In this document: piece by piece, positions 1 to 8,851 of the stretch
Layout of the letters: each line of letters opens with the position of its first letter
Position numbering within the stretch: position 1 is the stretch's first letter
Assembly: GCA_030427205.1 (NCBI GenBank)
Contig: JAUHXC010000027.1
Span: forward strand, 1 to 64,000
DNA length: 64,000 bases
Direction: 5' to 3'
DNA from: a bacterium
GTDB taxonomy: Bacteria; Myxococcota_A; Bradymonadia; UBA7976; UBA1532
Made by a program: the position numbers and the translations under genes
The notes under the pieces: model-generated
Told to the model about the DNA's origin: nothing
The model's input: only the letters and a program-made list of their open reading frames with translations
Database searches by the model: none

Positions 1-881
1 ACGGCTGCGTCGACGCCGACGGGACGCTGATTCAAGCGTGCTACGAGGCGGCGTGCGCGGTGGAGTTGGAGGCCTGCTTCGGTCCGCCGCTGCCCGAGCC
101 GGAGCCGCCGCCCGAGCCGGAGCCGGCGGGCGATCTGACGTGCGCCGAGCTGAATACATGCCTGGGTGAGTGCGCGCCGGACGACGCTTTGTGCCAGCAG
201 GGTTGCCTGGACGGGACGTCGGTCGAGGGCCGGGATGTCTTCGAGGCGATCTTCACCTGTATCGAGCTCAATGGCTGCGTCGACGCCGACGGGACGCTGA
301 TTCAAGCGTGCTACGAAGCGGCGTGCGCGGCCGAACTGGAAGCCTGCTTCGGTCCTCCGTTGCCCGAGCCGGAGCCGCCGCCCGAGCCGGAGCCGCCGCC
401 CGAGCCGGAGCCGGCGGGCGATCTGACGTGCGCCGAGTACAACGCATGCCTCGGGACGTGTCCCGCCGACGACCCCGCGTGCGCCGAAGCATGCCGGGCG
501 GATGTCTCGCCCGAAGGCGCGGCGGCGTTCGACGCGGCGCTGGCCTGCTTGGACGCCAACGGATGCATCGGACCCGACGGCGTGCTCGACGAGGCGTGCG
601 CCGACGCCAACTGCGCGGCCGAGTTGCAGGCCTGCCTCGGCCCGCCGGTCGAGCCGGCCGGCGACTTGACGTGTGGCGAGTTCAATACGTGCCTCGGCGA
701 TTGCCCGGACGGCGATCGGGCGTGCCAGGACGGGTGCGTGGCCGCCGCGTCCCCGGCGGGCTTCGCGCTGTTCGAGGCGGCCAGCGGGTGCATCAACGAC
801 TCCGGCTGCGCCGACGGCGATCAGGCCTGTATCGACGCCGCCTGCGGCGACGCGATCACTGCCTGCTTCACCCAGCCCTGA
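1..881 (+). CDS. Cys-rich three-module repeat protein, 5' end off the window
   Basis: The frame (codons in phase with base 3) is already open at the left edge and stops with TGA at 879-881, so the N-terminus is missing. About 292 residues remain. They form Cys-rich modules of 80-90 residues, most opening with a GDLTC-type motif followed by an N-x-CL motif, and ending in an A-C-F-G-P-P-like motif. Modules are joined by stiff PEPEPPPEPEP linkers. The DNA at 3-60 and 273-330 is almost identical (period 270 bp, 90 codons), so modules have multiplied by in-frame duplication. Regular Cys spacing and acidic Pro linkers suggest an exported disulfide-bonded protein, probably with its signal peptide upstream of the window. 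I do not recognise the family and assign no function. Confidence 0.8.
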   Translation, partial: GCVDADGTLIQACYEAACAVELEACFGPPLPEPEPPPEPEPAGDLTCAELNTCLGECAPDDALCQQGCLDGTSVEGRDVFEAIFTCIELNGCVDADGTLIQACYEAACAAELEACFGPPLPEPEPPPEPEPPPEPEPAGDLTCAEYNACLGTCPADDPACAEACRADVSPEGAAAFDAALACLDANGCIGPDGVLDEACADANCAAELQACLGPPVEPAGDLTCGEFNTCLGDCPDGDRACQDGCVAAASPAGFALFEAASGCINDSGCADGDQACIDAACGDAITACFTQP

Positions 882-968
882 GCCGGAAGAAAAAGGCCCG
901 CCGCAATTCGACCAACGGGACGCGAGGGCTGTCGTCCTCGCCTCCATATGCTCATCGAGGGCGCTGCA

Positions 969-3900
969 TTGAAGTCAACCTGCCGGATCCCGCTGTTCGT
1001 CGCCGCTGTCGCGCTGCTGCTGTCATCGGGCTGTGTGCCCGGCGGGGGACGCGGCGGGGTCGATGATGGTGGCCCGATCGCGGTCGACGCGGGCGCGACC
1101 GACCGGGCGATGCCCGACGGCGCGCCGACCGACACGTCCGTCGATGGCGCAGCGCCCGATACGTCCGTCGATGGCTCAGCGCCCGACGCCGCGCCTGCGG
1201 ATATGGCCCCCGACCGGGCCGTCGAGGCCGACGCGACGACGGACGCGGCGTTCGACATGGCGCCCGATGCGCTGCCCGACGCGGCGCCCGAGGTCTGCGA
1301 GCCCGGCGCCGTCCAGCGGCGACCCTGCGGGCTCGACGACGCGGGCACCGAGCGCCGCAGCTGCGTCGACGGCGTCTTCGAGCCCTGGGGTCCATGCACC
1401 GGCGCCCCGGTCTGCAGCGACGGCGAGACCGATATGGCCCCGTGTGGCGCCGACGAGGGTGGCCTGCGGGCCCGCCTCTGCGTCGGCGGCGTCTGGGGCG
1501 CCTATGGCCCGTGCGAAGATCCCACGCGCGCCTGCGACGACGGCGCCATCGAGGAGCTGCCCTGCGGCATCAACCGCCGCGGCACGACCACCCGCGCCTG
1601 CGTCGACGGCCGCTTCGGGCCGCTCGACCCGTGCGACGACGCGGACGAGTGCGTCGACGACAGCGAGGGCTTCTATGTCTGCGGGCTCAACGGCCGGGGC
1701 GTCGAGGTGCGCCGCTGCACCGCCGGCGTGCTCGACCCGCCGGTGCCCGAGGCCTGTGATGATCCCGATGTCTGCGTCGACGGCGCGCCCGGCGAGCCGG
1801 TGGCCTGCGGGCTCAACGGCCGCGGCGAGGCGCGGGCCACCTGCGAGGCGGGGCAGCTCGGCCCGTTGGGGGCCTGCGCCGATCCCGACACCTGCGTCGA
1901 CGGCGCCGACGAAGAGGTCGTCTGCGGGCTCAACGGCCGCGGCGCGCGCACCCGCACCTGCGGCGAGGGGCAGTGGGCCGAGTTCGGGCCGTGCGTCGAC
2001 CCCGATGAATGCGTCGACGGGGCCCGCGAAGACGAGGCGTGCGGCCTCAACGGCCGGGGGACCTCCACCCGGCGCTGCGGCGACGGTCGCTGGAGCCCGT
2101 TCGAGCCCTGCGTCGATCCCGACGTCTGCGCCGACGGCGCCGAAGAGGTCGAGGCGTGCGGGCTCAACGGGCGCGGCACCCGCAGCCGCAGCTGCCCCGA
2201 CGGTCAGTGGTCGCCTTTCTCGCCGTGCGCCGACGGCGACATCTGCGTCGACGGCGCCGTCGAGCGCGAGCCGTGTGGCATCAACGGACGCGGTGAGCGC
2301 CAGCGCGCGTGCGCGGCGGGGCAGTGGTCGGCCTTCGGCGCCTGCGACGACGCCGACGTCTGCGCCGACGGGGGCCGCGAAGATCGGGCGTGCGGCCTCA
2401 ACGCCCGCGGCCTGCAGAGCCGGCTCTGCCTCGAAGGGCAGTGGGCGCCCTTCGCCGAATGCGTCGACCCGGACGTCTGCGTCGACGGCGAGCGCGTCGT
2501 CGACGCCTGCGGGCTCAACGGCCTCGGACAGCAGGCCCGGGATTGCGTCGACGGACAATGGGTCGAGGGCCCATGCCTCGGCGACGATCTTTGCCGCAAC
2601 GGCGACGTCGAGCCGGAGGCCTGCGGGCTCAACGGGCGCGGCGTGCGCAGCCGAGCCTGCCAGGGCGGACAGTGGGGGCCCTTCGGCCCGTGCGCCGATC
2701 CCGACGTCTGCCGCGACGGCAGCCCCGACAGCGGGCCGTGCGGGTTCAACGGCAACGGCGAACTGCCGCTGATCTGCGTCGAGGGCCAGCTCGAGCCCGC
2801 CGGTGAGTGTATCGACCCCGATGTCTGCGCCGATGGCACCCTCGAAGGCGTGCCCTGCGGCATCAACCTGGATGGCATCGAAGGCCGCATCTGCGCCGAC
2901 GGGCAGTGGGTCGATTACCCATGCGACAGCGATGACATCTGCCGCGATGGCACCGTCGAGGAGAGCTTCTGCGACGACGGCAGCATCCGCGCCCGACAGT
3001 GCTTCGAAGGGGGCTGGCGAGACAGCGACTGTCGCGATCCCGCGTGCTTCGGTGATCCGATCTGCGTGCAGTGCGCCGATCGCTACGAACGCAATGACAG
3101 CGAACGCACCGCGTGGCCGCTGGCCATCGACACGGTCTACGATGGCTTGACCTTCTGTGGTGCCAGCGATCGCACCGACTGGTACAGCGTCGTGAGCCCC
3201 GACGCTTCGATTGTGACGTTGACCGTGCACGGGGAGGCCCTGGCCCTCTTCAACGTCGCTGGCGGATTCGGCGGATTCCTCGGCAACAGCAGCGGTGGCC
3301 TCGCTCGAGCGGAAGGGGACGCGCTCGTCTCGCGCTTCGTCAACAGCCCGGGTGGCCAGGCCACGATCCGCGCGCTCTATCAGGGCGTCGACCCGGTCGC
3401 GTACAGCCTCGAGCTCGCCGCCGAGCCGCTCGACGTCTGCCCCGACGGGACGGTGGGTGAGCCCGGCTCTCAGTGCTATCCGTGCGTCGACCCCCTCGAA
3501 CCCAGCGACGGGGCCAATACCCCCGTGGTCTCGGCCAACGCCACGATCACCGGCGGTCTGTGCAATGGCGGCTACCGCGACTCGGTCGATCGTTTCAGGG
3601 TCTGGCTGCCCGGCCCCGGCACGTTCACCGCGCGGGTGTCCGAGCGGCGACGGCTGAGCAACCGCGACCTGTACTTCCCGAACTTCTACGACAGCCGGGG
3701 CAACGTCCTGCGGCCGGTAGAGCAGGTGGCGCCGCGCGGGCGGCGCTATCAGGCCGAGGGATCGGAGTGGGTCATCGTCGACATCAGCGGCGCCGGCGCG
3801 CTGCGCTATTCACTCGACCTCGACTTCGTCGGGGCGGCTTGCTTCGACGGCGCCGACAACGACGACGACGGCCTCGTCGACGCCGAGGATCCGGGCTGCA

Positions 3901-4436
3901 GTGGCCCCTACGACGCAGACGAAGCCGATCCGGCCGCGCCGCCGGCCTGCGCCAACGGGCTCGATGACGACGGCGACGGGCAGATCGACTTCCCCGAAGA
4001 CCTCGACTGCGAGCAGCCCGGGTTCGGCACCGAAGACGAGGTATGCGGCGCCGAGGCGGCGGTCGACCTGGGGCCGTTCGAACCGCTCGAGGGCGGCGCC
4101 GAGCGGCTCAGCATCGACGTCGCGACGAACGGTCAGGGCGATCAGTTCGACAGCCTCAACTGCCCGGCAGATGGCAACGATCGGGTCTATCGGCTGCGCC
4201 TCGATCGGCCGCGGCGGGTCTACATCGAGTATCGGCCGGTCAATCTGCGACCGGGCGCCGTATCGCTGCGCACCCGCTGTGACGACGTGCGCACCGAGCT
4301 CGACTGCGCCACGGGCAATGCCATCGCGCGCGTCAACGAGGTGCTCGAGGCGGGCACGCACTTCATCGTGCTCGACGCCTACGATCGCGGCGACAGCACC
4401 AACGGCACCCTGAACGTGACCCTGTCCGATCCCTGA
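969..4436 (+). CDS. Large Cys-repeat lipoprotein with C-terminal PPC-like domains
   Basis: I prefer a TTG start at 969: GAGGG at 957-961 is well spaced, and it gives a clean lipoprotein signal (KSTCRIPLF..., lipobox LSSGC). The in-frame ATG at 948 has no ribosome site. After an Asp/Ala/Pro linker there are about 14 tandem repeats of roughly 40 residues. Each has a core like CGLNGRGxxxRxC, then GQWxPFGPC and DPDVCxDG, four Cys per unit. The C-terminal third has pre-peptidase (PPC)-like beta domains (YERNDSERTAWPL; DRVYRLRLDRP) and two Asp-rich calcium-site-like stretches (DGADNDDDGLVDAEDPGC, NGLDDDGDGQIDFPEDLDC), often seen in Myxococcota exported proteins. It is likely outer-membrane anchored and surface exposed; a binding or structural role is inference only. 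Confidence 0.85.
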   Translation: MKSTCRIPLFVAAVALLLSSGCVPGGGRGGVDDGGPIAVDAGATDRAMPDGAPTDTSVDGAAPDTSVDGSAPDAAPADMAPDRAVEADATTDAAFDMAPDALPDAAPEVCEPGAVQRRPCGLDDAGTERRSCVDGVFEPWGPCTGAPVCSDGETDMAPCGADEGGLRARLCVGGVWGAYGPCEDPTRACDDGAIEELPCGINRRGTTTRACVDGRFGPLDPCDDADECVDDSEGFYVCGLNGRGVEVRRCTAGVLDPPVPEACDDPDVCVDGAPGEPVACGLNGRGEARATCEAGQLGPLGACADPDTCVDGADEEVVCGLNGRGARTRTCGEGQWAEFGPCVDPDECVDGAREDEACGLNGRGTSTRRCGDGRWSPFEPCVDPDVCADGAEEVEACGLNGRGTRSRSCPDGQWSPFSPCADGDICVDGAVEREPCGINGRGERQRACAAGQWSAFGACDDADVCADGGREDRACGLNARGLQSRLCLEGQWAPFAECVDPDVCVDGERVVDACGLNGLGQQARDCVDGQWVEGPCLGDDLCRNGDVEPEACGLNGRGVRSRACQGGQWGPFGPCADPDVCRDGSPDSGPCGFNGNGELPLICVEGQLEPAGECIDPDVCADGTLEGVPCGINLDGIEGRICADGQWVDYPCDSDDICRDGTVEESFCDDGSIRARQCFEGGWRDSDCRDPACFGDPICVQCADRYERNDSERTAWPLAIDTVYDGLTFCGASDRTDWYSVVSPDASIVTLTVHGEALALFNVAGGFGGFLGNSSGGLARAEGDALVSRFVNSPGGQATIRALYQGVDPVAYSLELAAEPLDVCPDGTVGEPGSQCYPCVDPLEPSDGANTPVVSANATITGGLCNGGYRDSVDRFRVWLPGPGTFTARVSERRRLSNRDLYFPNFYDSRGNVLRPVEQVAPRGRRYQAEGSEWVIVDISGAGALRYSLDLDFVGAACFDGADNDDDGLVDAEDPGCSGPYDADEADPAAPPACANGLDDDGDGQIDFPEDLDCEQPGFGTEDEVCGAEAAVDLGPFEPLEGGAERLSIDVATNGQGDQFDSLNCPADGNDRVYRLRLDRPRRVYIEYRPVNLRPGAVSLRTRCDDVRTELDCATGNAIARVNEVLEAGTHFIVLDAYDRGDSTNGTLNVTLSDP

Positions 4437-4512
4437 GGCGTGGCTGGTTCGGTTGTCTGATTCTCGAAAGTCTGTCATCGACTCTCATTGAATCAGTCAT
4501 GAGCTGATGCCT

Positions 4513-5958
4513 TCAGCGGATCGGGTTGCCCACGTTGTAGCGCCCGGCCCGCGCCAGGTAGTCGACCCCCGGCTCGCGCTCGACCTCGGGCGGGAAGGTG
4601 GCCCGCTTGTCGGCGAAGTAGTCCGCCCGCCGATCGCCGTCCGCCGCCCGGTTGTAGGTCACGTAGAGCCCGCGGCGCGCGCTCTCGCTGCGGTTGGGGC
4701 CCGAGCGATGGGGGATGTAGCTGTCGAAGAACGCCACCGAGCCGGCGGGCAGGTCGAGCGGCGCCCACGACAGCCCGGCCTCGACCTCGGCCGCGACCGA
4801 ACGATCGGCCCGCTGGGGCAACAGGACGCCCTCGGCGACCGGCGCGGCGAACTCGAGCCCGCCGTTCTGCCGGGTCTGCGGGTCGACCGCGATGAGCACC
4901 GTGACGTGGTAGCGATGGCCGAACGCGTCGAACGCCGGCGCGTCCTGGTGGGCGGTGAAGCCCGATCCGCCGGGCAGCTTGTAGTTGATCTTCTCCTTGA
5001 ACAGGCAGGCCGGCTGCCCCATGAGCTCGGCGAGCCGGTCCATCAGCGGCTCGCCGCACAGCAGCGCCGCGAAGCCGGCGTGATAGGGCACGAAGTCTTC
5101 GACCCGGCACAGCTGGCGGTCCTCGGTGCCGCGCTCGAAGTACTTCATCCACTTGCCCGGCGTCTCGGGGCGGGTCTGCAGATCGGCGGTCCACGCTTCG
5201 AGCGCGCGCAGCGCCTCGCCGTCGAGCAGCCCGGGCAGGACCAGCAGATGATCCCGGGCCCACGCGGCGCGCTGCTCGGCGCTCAGCGGTCGGCGCAACG
5301 GCGCGAGCACCCGGTCGATCTGCTGCCGCTCCAGACTCTGCCGCTCCAGACTCTGCCGCTCCGGACTCTGCCGCTCCAGACCCTGCCGCTCCAGATGGCG
5401 GGTGATGATCGGCCGCCAGTGGTCGAGGCCCGGCACCTCGGCAGCGGGATCCTTAGCCGCCTCGTCCCAGGTACGCAGGCGCAGGATGGCCTTGTGGTCG
5501 GGCTCGGCCTCGAAAGCCGCCGCCTCGGCGTCGCTCATCGGCCCGCCCTGAAACGCCAGCGTGCCGGTCGAGGCCGGGCTGAGCCGGGCGCGATAGCTCG
5601 CGCGGCGGGCCAGATAGCGCTTGGCGTCGACGTGGCGCTCGACCAGCCGGCCCACCCGCGGCGCGAAGCCGAGCCGATCGCAGACCGCGCGGCCGATGCG
5701 CTCGTGGTCGACGGTGCCCAGGCCGTGCATCTGCGGCGCCTGCGGGTCGACGAGGTGGCCGATGTCGTGCAGCAGGGCGGCGAGGGCCAGGGCCTCGTCG
5801 CCGGTGGCCTCGGCGCGGGCGGCGGCTTGAAGCCCGTGGGCCAGCTGCGAGACCGGCTCGCCGATATAGCCCGCGTCGTCGGCGGCGGCGAGGGTGGCGA
5901 TCAGCGCGTCGACCCGCGCGGCGATCGGCGCGTCGGGCGAGATGTCGAGCAGGGTCAT
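4513..5958 (-). CDS. phnZ-phnY: PhnZ-PhnY fusion: 2-aminoethylphosphonate oxidative cleavage enzyme
   Basis: Residues 1 to about 185 match the PhnZ HD-domain mixed-valent di-iron oxygenase. Tyr31, His41, His64-Asp65 (LLHDIGH), His85, His109, Lys113 and Asp165 keep the order and spacing I know for the PhnZ active site, with the motifs YIGEPVSQL and LAFQGGPMSDAE. Residues about 225-470 are a PhyH-type Fe(II)/2-oxoglutarate oxygenase like PhnY: His337-x-Asp339 (TAHQDAP), distal His417 and a following Arg (HRSGPNR). In the known pathway PhnY hydroxylates 2-aminoethylphosphonate and PhnZ cleaves the product to glycine and phosphate; here both steps would sit on one 481-residue chain. A GGAGG site lies 5 bases before the ATG. 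The join is a run of LERQS repeats. No phosphonate transporter is adjacent. The substrate could be a related phosphonate. Confidence 0.85.
   Translation of the reverse strand: MTLLDISPDAPIAARVDALIATLAAADDAGYIGEPVSQLAHGLQAAARAEATGDEALALAALLHDIGHLVDPQAPQMHGLGTVDHERIGRAVCDRLGFAPRVGRLVERHVDAKRYLARRASYRARLSPASTGTLAFQGGPMSDAEAAAFEAEPDHKAILRLRTWDEAAKDPAAEVPGLDHWRPIITRHLERQGLERQSPERQSLERQSLERQQIDRVLAPLRRPLSAEQRAAWARDHLLVLPGLLDGEALRALEAWTADLQTRPETPGKWMKYFERGTEDRQLCRVEDFVPYHAGFAALLCGEPLMDRLAELMGQPACLFKEKINYKLPGGSGFTAHQDAPAFDAFGHRYHVTVLIAVDPQTRQNGGLEFAAPVAEGVLLPQRADRSVAAEVEAGLSWAPLDLPAGSVAFFDSYIPHRSGPNRSESARRGLYVTYNRAADGDRRADYFADKRATFPPEVEREPGVDYLARAGRYNVGNPIR
5323..5397 (-). repeat. Five 15-bp tandem repeats encoding the interdomain linker
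   Basis: Five consecutive units of ctgccgctccagact with one or two substitutions each (5323, 5338, 5353, 5368, 5383). On the minus strand they encode repeated LERQS pentapeptides joining the PhnZ-like and PhnY-like domains. The unit is a multiple of three, so copy-number change would alter linker length without breaking the frame. Confidence 0.9.
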
Positions 5959-6068
5959 GGGGGCCTCCCAGGCGGCGGACGGCGACAGGGTGGGGCAAGC
6001 GGCCGGGTGGTTGCAATCGGGAGTGCACCGGGCCGATGGCGGCCGTATGCTGACGCCCGGAGGTGCGC

Positions 6069-7223
6069 ATGGTCGGCATGAGGCGGGTCGGAGACAGGGT
6101 GCTGTGGGGCGTGTATGCGGCGTTGATCGTGGGCGGCCTCGGCTGCGACGACGGCGCCGCGGGGATCGAAGACAGCGGCCCGCCGCCGCCGGACGCCGAA
6201 ACCAGCGACGGGCGGGTACCCGATGTCGCGCCCGCGCCGGATGGGGCCGCGCCGGACGGGGCCGCGCCGGACGGGGCTGCAGCGGACCGGGGCGCAGCCG
6301 ACGCCGGCCCCGCCTGCGCGGTCGAAGAGGATCCCATCTGGGCCGAGCGGGCCGTCGTCGCCGACGGCCCGATCCAGGAGGTCGCGGTGGTCGCCCTGAG
6401 CGGCGAGGTCTATGTCATCGGCGGCTTCGACGGCGCCGGCCGCATCGTGCCAACGGTCAGCGCCTACGATCCCGAGGCCGATCGCTGGCGCGCCGCGGCG
6501 CCGTTGCCGGTGGCGATGCACCACGCCAACGCCGCGGCGGTGGACGGGCGGCTGTGGGTCCTCGGCTTCCTGCGCGACCGGCGCTTCTCGGAGGACGGGC
6601 GCAGCTTCGTCTACGATCCGGCGGCCGACGCCTGGAGCCCGGGCCCCGACCTGCCCGATACCTGGCACCGCGGCGCGTCGGGCGTCGCCGCGATCGACGG
6701 GGTGATCTACGTCGTCGGTGGCTTCGCCGCGGGCGGCGCGCTCTCGGCGGTGCATGCCTTCGACCCGGCCGATGGCGCGTGGACCCGGCTGCCCGACCTG
6801 CCCGGTCCGCCGCGCGATCACATGGCCGCCGCGGCGGTCGACGGCCAGCTGGTGGTCGCCGGCGGCCGCGACGCGCGCATCGGCGCCCACGTCAGCCGGG
6901 TCGATGTCTTCGATCCGGCGAGCGGGGTCTGGCGCCGCGGGGCCGACATGCCCACATCCCGCGGCGGGGTGGCCGCGGCGGCGGGCCACGGCCGGCTGTA
7001 CGTGCTGGGCGGGGAGGGGGATCCCGGCCGGGCGAGCGGTGTCTTCCCCCAGGTCGAGGCCTACGATCTGGCCTGCGACGCGTGGCGCAGCCTGGGCGAG
7101 ATGCCGCGGCCGCGGCACGGCACCGGCGCGGCGGTCGTCGGCGACTGGCTCTACGTGCCGGGCGGGGCCGACGTGCAGGCCTTCGGCGCGGTCGATGCCC
7201 ACAGCCGGTTGAGGGTCCGCTGA
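6069..7223 (+). CDS. Kelch-repeat lipoprotein
   Basis: The start is placed at ATG 6069, five bases after GGAGG (6059-6063). GTG 6063 overlaps that site and ATG 6078 is too far away. The signal peptide ends in lipobox IVGGLGC and is followed by a Pro/Asp/Ala-rich spacer with a repeated PDGAA motif. The rest (about residues 90-380) holds around six Kelch units, for example VYVIGGFDGAG, IYVVGGFAAGG, LYVLGGEGDPG and LYVPGGADV, each with downstream W and Y/F-DP residues. This predicts a single beta-propeller at the cell surface or in the periplasm. Its TGA overlaps the ATG of the next gene (TGATG), so the two are probably translationally coupled. Confidence 0.85.
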   Translation: MVGMRRVGDRVLWGVYAALIVGGLGCDDGAAGIEDSGPPPPDAETSDGRVPDVAPAPDGAAPDGAAPDGAAADRGAADAGPACAVEEDPIWAERAVVADGPIQEVAVVALSGEVYVIGGFDGAGRIVPTVSAYDPEADRWRAAAPLPVAMHHANAAAVDGRLWVLGFLRDRRFSEDGRSFVYDPAADAWSPGPDLPDTWHRGASGVAAIDGVIYVVGGFAAGGALSAVHAFDPADGAWTRLPDLPGPPRDHMAAAAVDGQLVVAGGRDARIGAHVSRVDVFDPASGVWRRGADMPTSRGGVAAAAGHGRLYVLGGEGDPGRASGVFPQVEAYDLACDAWRSLGEMPRPRHGTGAAVVGDWLYVPGGADVQAFGAVDAHSRLRVR

Positions 7224-8218
7224 TGGCCCGGGTGACGCTCACCGGGGCGACCGGTCTGGTCGGCGGCAACCTGGCCGACGCGCTGGTGCAGGCCGGTCAC
7301 AGCGTGCGCTGCACGCGGCGGGCGACGTCGAAGATCGATCATCTGGCGCACCTGCCGCTCGAGTGGTTCGAGGCCGATCTGGGCGATCCGGCGGCGCTGA
7401 CCCGGGCCTTCGACGGGGCCGACGCGGTCTTCCACTGCGCCGCGGCGGTCGGCGTGAGCAAGCGGGTGACGCCGGCGCTCGAAGCGGGCAACGTGCGCGG
7501 CACGGCCCATGTGATCGAGGCGCTGCGGCAGGCCGACGCGGGTCGACTCGTGCATTGTTCGAGCACCGTCGCGGTCGGGCTGAGCGTCGATGGCGAGACC
7601 CCGTGCACCGAGGACGCGCCGTTCAACTTCGCCGACTTCGGGCTCGCCGACGGCTATGTGCAGACCAAGCGCGCGGCCGAGGACGCGGTGCGGGCGGCGG
7701 CCGCGACCGGGCTCGACGCGGTGATCGTCAACCCGGGCTTCATGTTCGGCCCGTATGACGTACGCCCCAGCTCGGGCAAGATGATCCTCGACGTGGCCCG
7801 GCGGCGGGTGCCGGGCATGAGCACCGGCCGCAACAGCTTCGTCGACGTGCGCGACGTCGTGCGCGGCATGATCGCCGCGTGGCACGAAGGCCGGGTCGGC
7901 GAACGCTACCTGCTGACGGGCGAGAATCGGACCTACGTCGAGATGTTCACCGCCATCGCCCGACTCGCCGGCGTGAAGCCGCCGCGCTTCGTCGCGCCGC
8001 GCTGGGCGGCGAAGCTGGCGGGCTACGCGGGCGATTTGAGCGGGCGGCTCAGCGGGCGCTCGCCGCTCGTCAGCAGCAACGCCATCGCCTGGGGCTATTG
8101 CACCCGCTTCATCTTCGACGCGTCCAAGGCCCGCGCCGAGCTGGGCTATGCGCCGGGCTCCCCCGACGAGGGCGTCGTCGCCGCGCTGGACTGGTTCCGG
8201 GCCAACGGCCGGCTCTGA
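7223..8218 (+). CDS. NAD(P)-dependent epimerase/dehydratase (extended SDR)
   Basis: 331 residues. The N-terminus has the extended-SDR Rossmann motif TGATGLVGG (7-15), Asp52 at the expected cofactor region, a CSSTVAVG strand, and the catalytic pair Tyr145-x3-Lys149 (GYVQTKR). The NPGFMFGP motif follows, as in dihydroflavonol-4-reductase or HpnA-like epimerases. It acts on a nucleotide sugar or a small carbonyl compound; the sequence does not tell which. The start codon overlaps the Kelch gene stop (TGATG). Its last 73 bp overlap the convergent tetR-family gene, which is unusually long for an overlap but keeps both frames intact. Confidence 0.85.
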   Translation: MARVTLTGATGLVGGNLADALVQAGHSVRCTRRATSKIDHLAHLPLEWFEADLGDPAALTRAFDGADAVFHCAAAVGVSKRVTPALEAGNVRGTAHVIEALRQADAGRLVHCSSTVAVGLSVDGETPCTEDAPFNFADFGLADGYVQTKRAAEDAVRAAAATGLDAVIVNPGFMFGPYDVRPSSGKMILDVARRRVPGMSTGRNSFVDVRDVVRGMIAAWHEGRVGERYLLTGENRTYVEMFTAIARLAGVKPPRFVAPRWAAKLAGYAGDLSGRLSGRSPLVSSNAIAWGYCTRFIFDASKARAELGYAPGSPDEGVVAALDWFRANGRL

Positions 8219-8829
8219 TGGGCCTTCGGTGGAGCCTCGCGGGGGATGAGACCTTCGCCGAGCGCGCCGGTCACCGCGTGGGCCAGCGCCTCGGCGTCGT
8301 CGGCCGAGATCGATGACAGGTGGCCGTCCACCAGCAGCCGCGCGAGACCGTAGATCACCGCCTGCGCCGCCAAGGCCTGCGCCGGACCCGGGCCCATCTC
8401 GCCCGATCGGGTCGCCGCCTCGACCAGCGCGTCGGTCCGGGCGTCGGCCTCGGCCACCCGCGCCGCGAGCTGCGGGTCGTCGAGCCGGCGGCCCACCGGC
8501 CCGAACATCAGCCGGAAATGGATCGGGCGCTGCACCGCGAAGCGCACGGTGGCGATGCCCGCGCGGCGGAACTGCTCCAGCGGCGGCGCCTGCGGGTCGA
8601 CGAGGGCCTGCTCTTCGGCGATGAGCGCGCTCCAGCCCTCGCTGGCCAGGGCGACGAGCACCGCGTCGACCGACTTGAAGTGGCGATAGGGCGCGCCCGA
8701 GGACACACCCGCGGCCCGGGCCAGCGCCGACATGGTGATCGCCGCCACCCCGTCGGCCTCGATGATGCCGAGCGCCGCGTCGAGCAGCGCGCGTCGCAAG
8801 TTGCCGTGATGATAGCCGTCGCGCTTCAT
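8146..8829 (-). CDS. TetR-family transcriptional regulator
   Basis: 227 residues. The N-terminal helix-turn-helix region runs from about residue 8 to 55 (RRALLDAALGIIEADGV, TMSALARAAGVSSGAPYRHF), a typical TetR/AcrR pattern with a C-terminal ligand-binding half of the WHG type. No Shine-Dalgarno sequence precedes the ATG, whose upstream base begins a 15-bp operator-like palindrome, so translation may be near-leaderless. It is divergent from a carotenoid oxygenase gene, and a second copy of the same palindrome sits just before that gene. The simplest model is autorepression plus control of the oxygenase. The 3' end overlaps the epimerase gene by 73 bp. Confidence 0.88.
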   Translation of the reverse strand: MKRDGYHHGNLRRALLDAALGIIEADGVAAITMSALARAAGVSSGAPYRHFKSVDAVLVALASEGWSALIAEEQALVDPQAPPLEQFRRAGIATVRFAVQRPIHFRLMFGPVGRRLDDPQLAARVAEADARTDALVEAATRSGEMGPGPAQALAAQAVIYGLARLLVDGHLSSISADDAEALAHAVTGALGEGLIPREAPPKAHQSRPLARNQSSAATTPSSGEPGA

Positions 8830-8844
8830 GTGAGATGTTCTTAC
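8830..8844. promoter_or_regulatory. TetR operator-like palindrome O1 at the tetR start
   Basis: gtgagatgttcttac is an imperfect palindrome with arms GTRAGA/TCTYAC. It touches the tetR start codon and overlaps a possible minus-strand -10 (TAAGAA, 17 bp from TTGCGC). The same motif recurs at 8888-8902 in the opposite orientation. Confidence 0.65.
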
Positions 8845-8851
8845 TTTGGGC

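Noticed and set aside
1176..3230. Long antisense frame opposite the CGLNGRG repeats
   Set aside because: It only mirrors the periodic repeat DNA of the real gene.
4437..4512. Possible terminator between the convergent genes at 4436 and 4513
   Set aside because: CTGATTC and GAATCAG can pair, but the loop is over 25 bases and there is no T-run or GC-rich stem.
5323..5397. CRISPR-like short tandem repeats
   Set aside because: Units are 15 bp, directly adjacent without spacers, and in frame inside a coding region.
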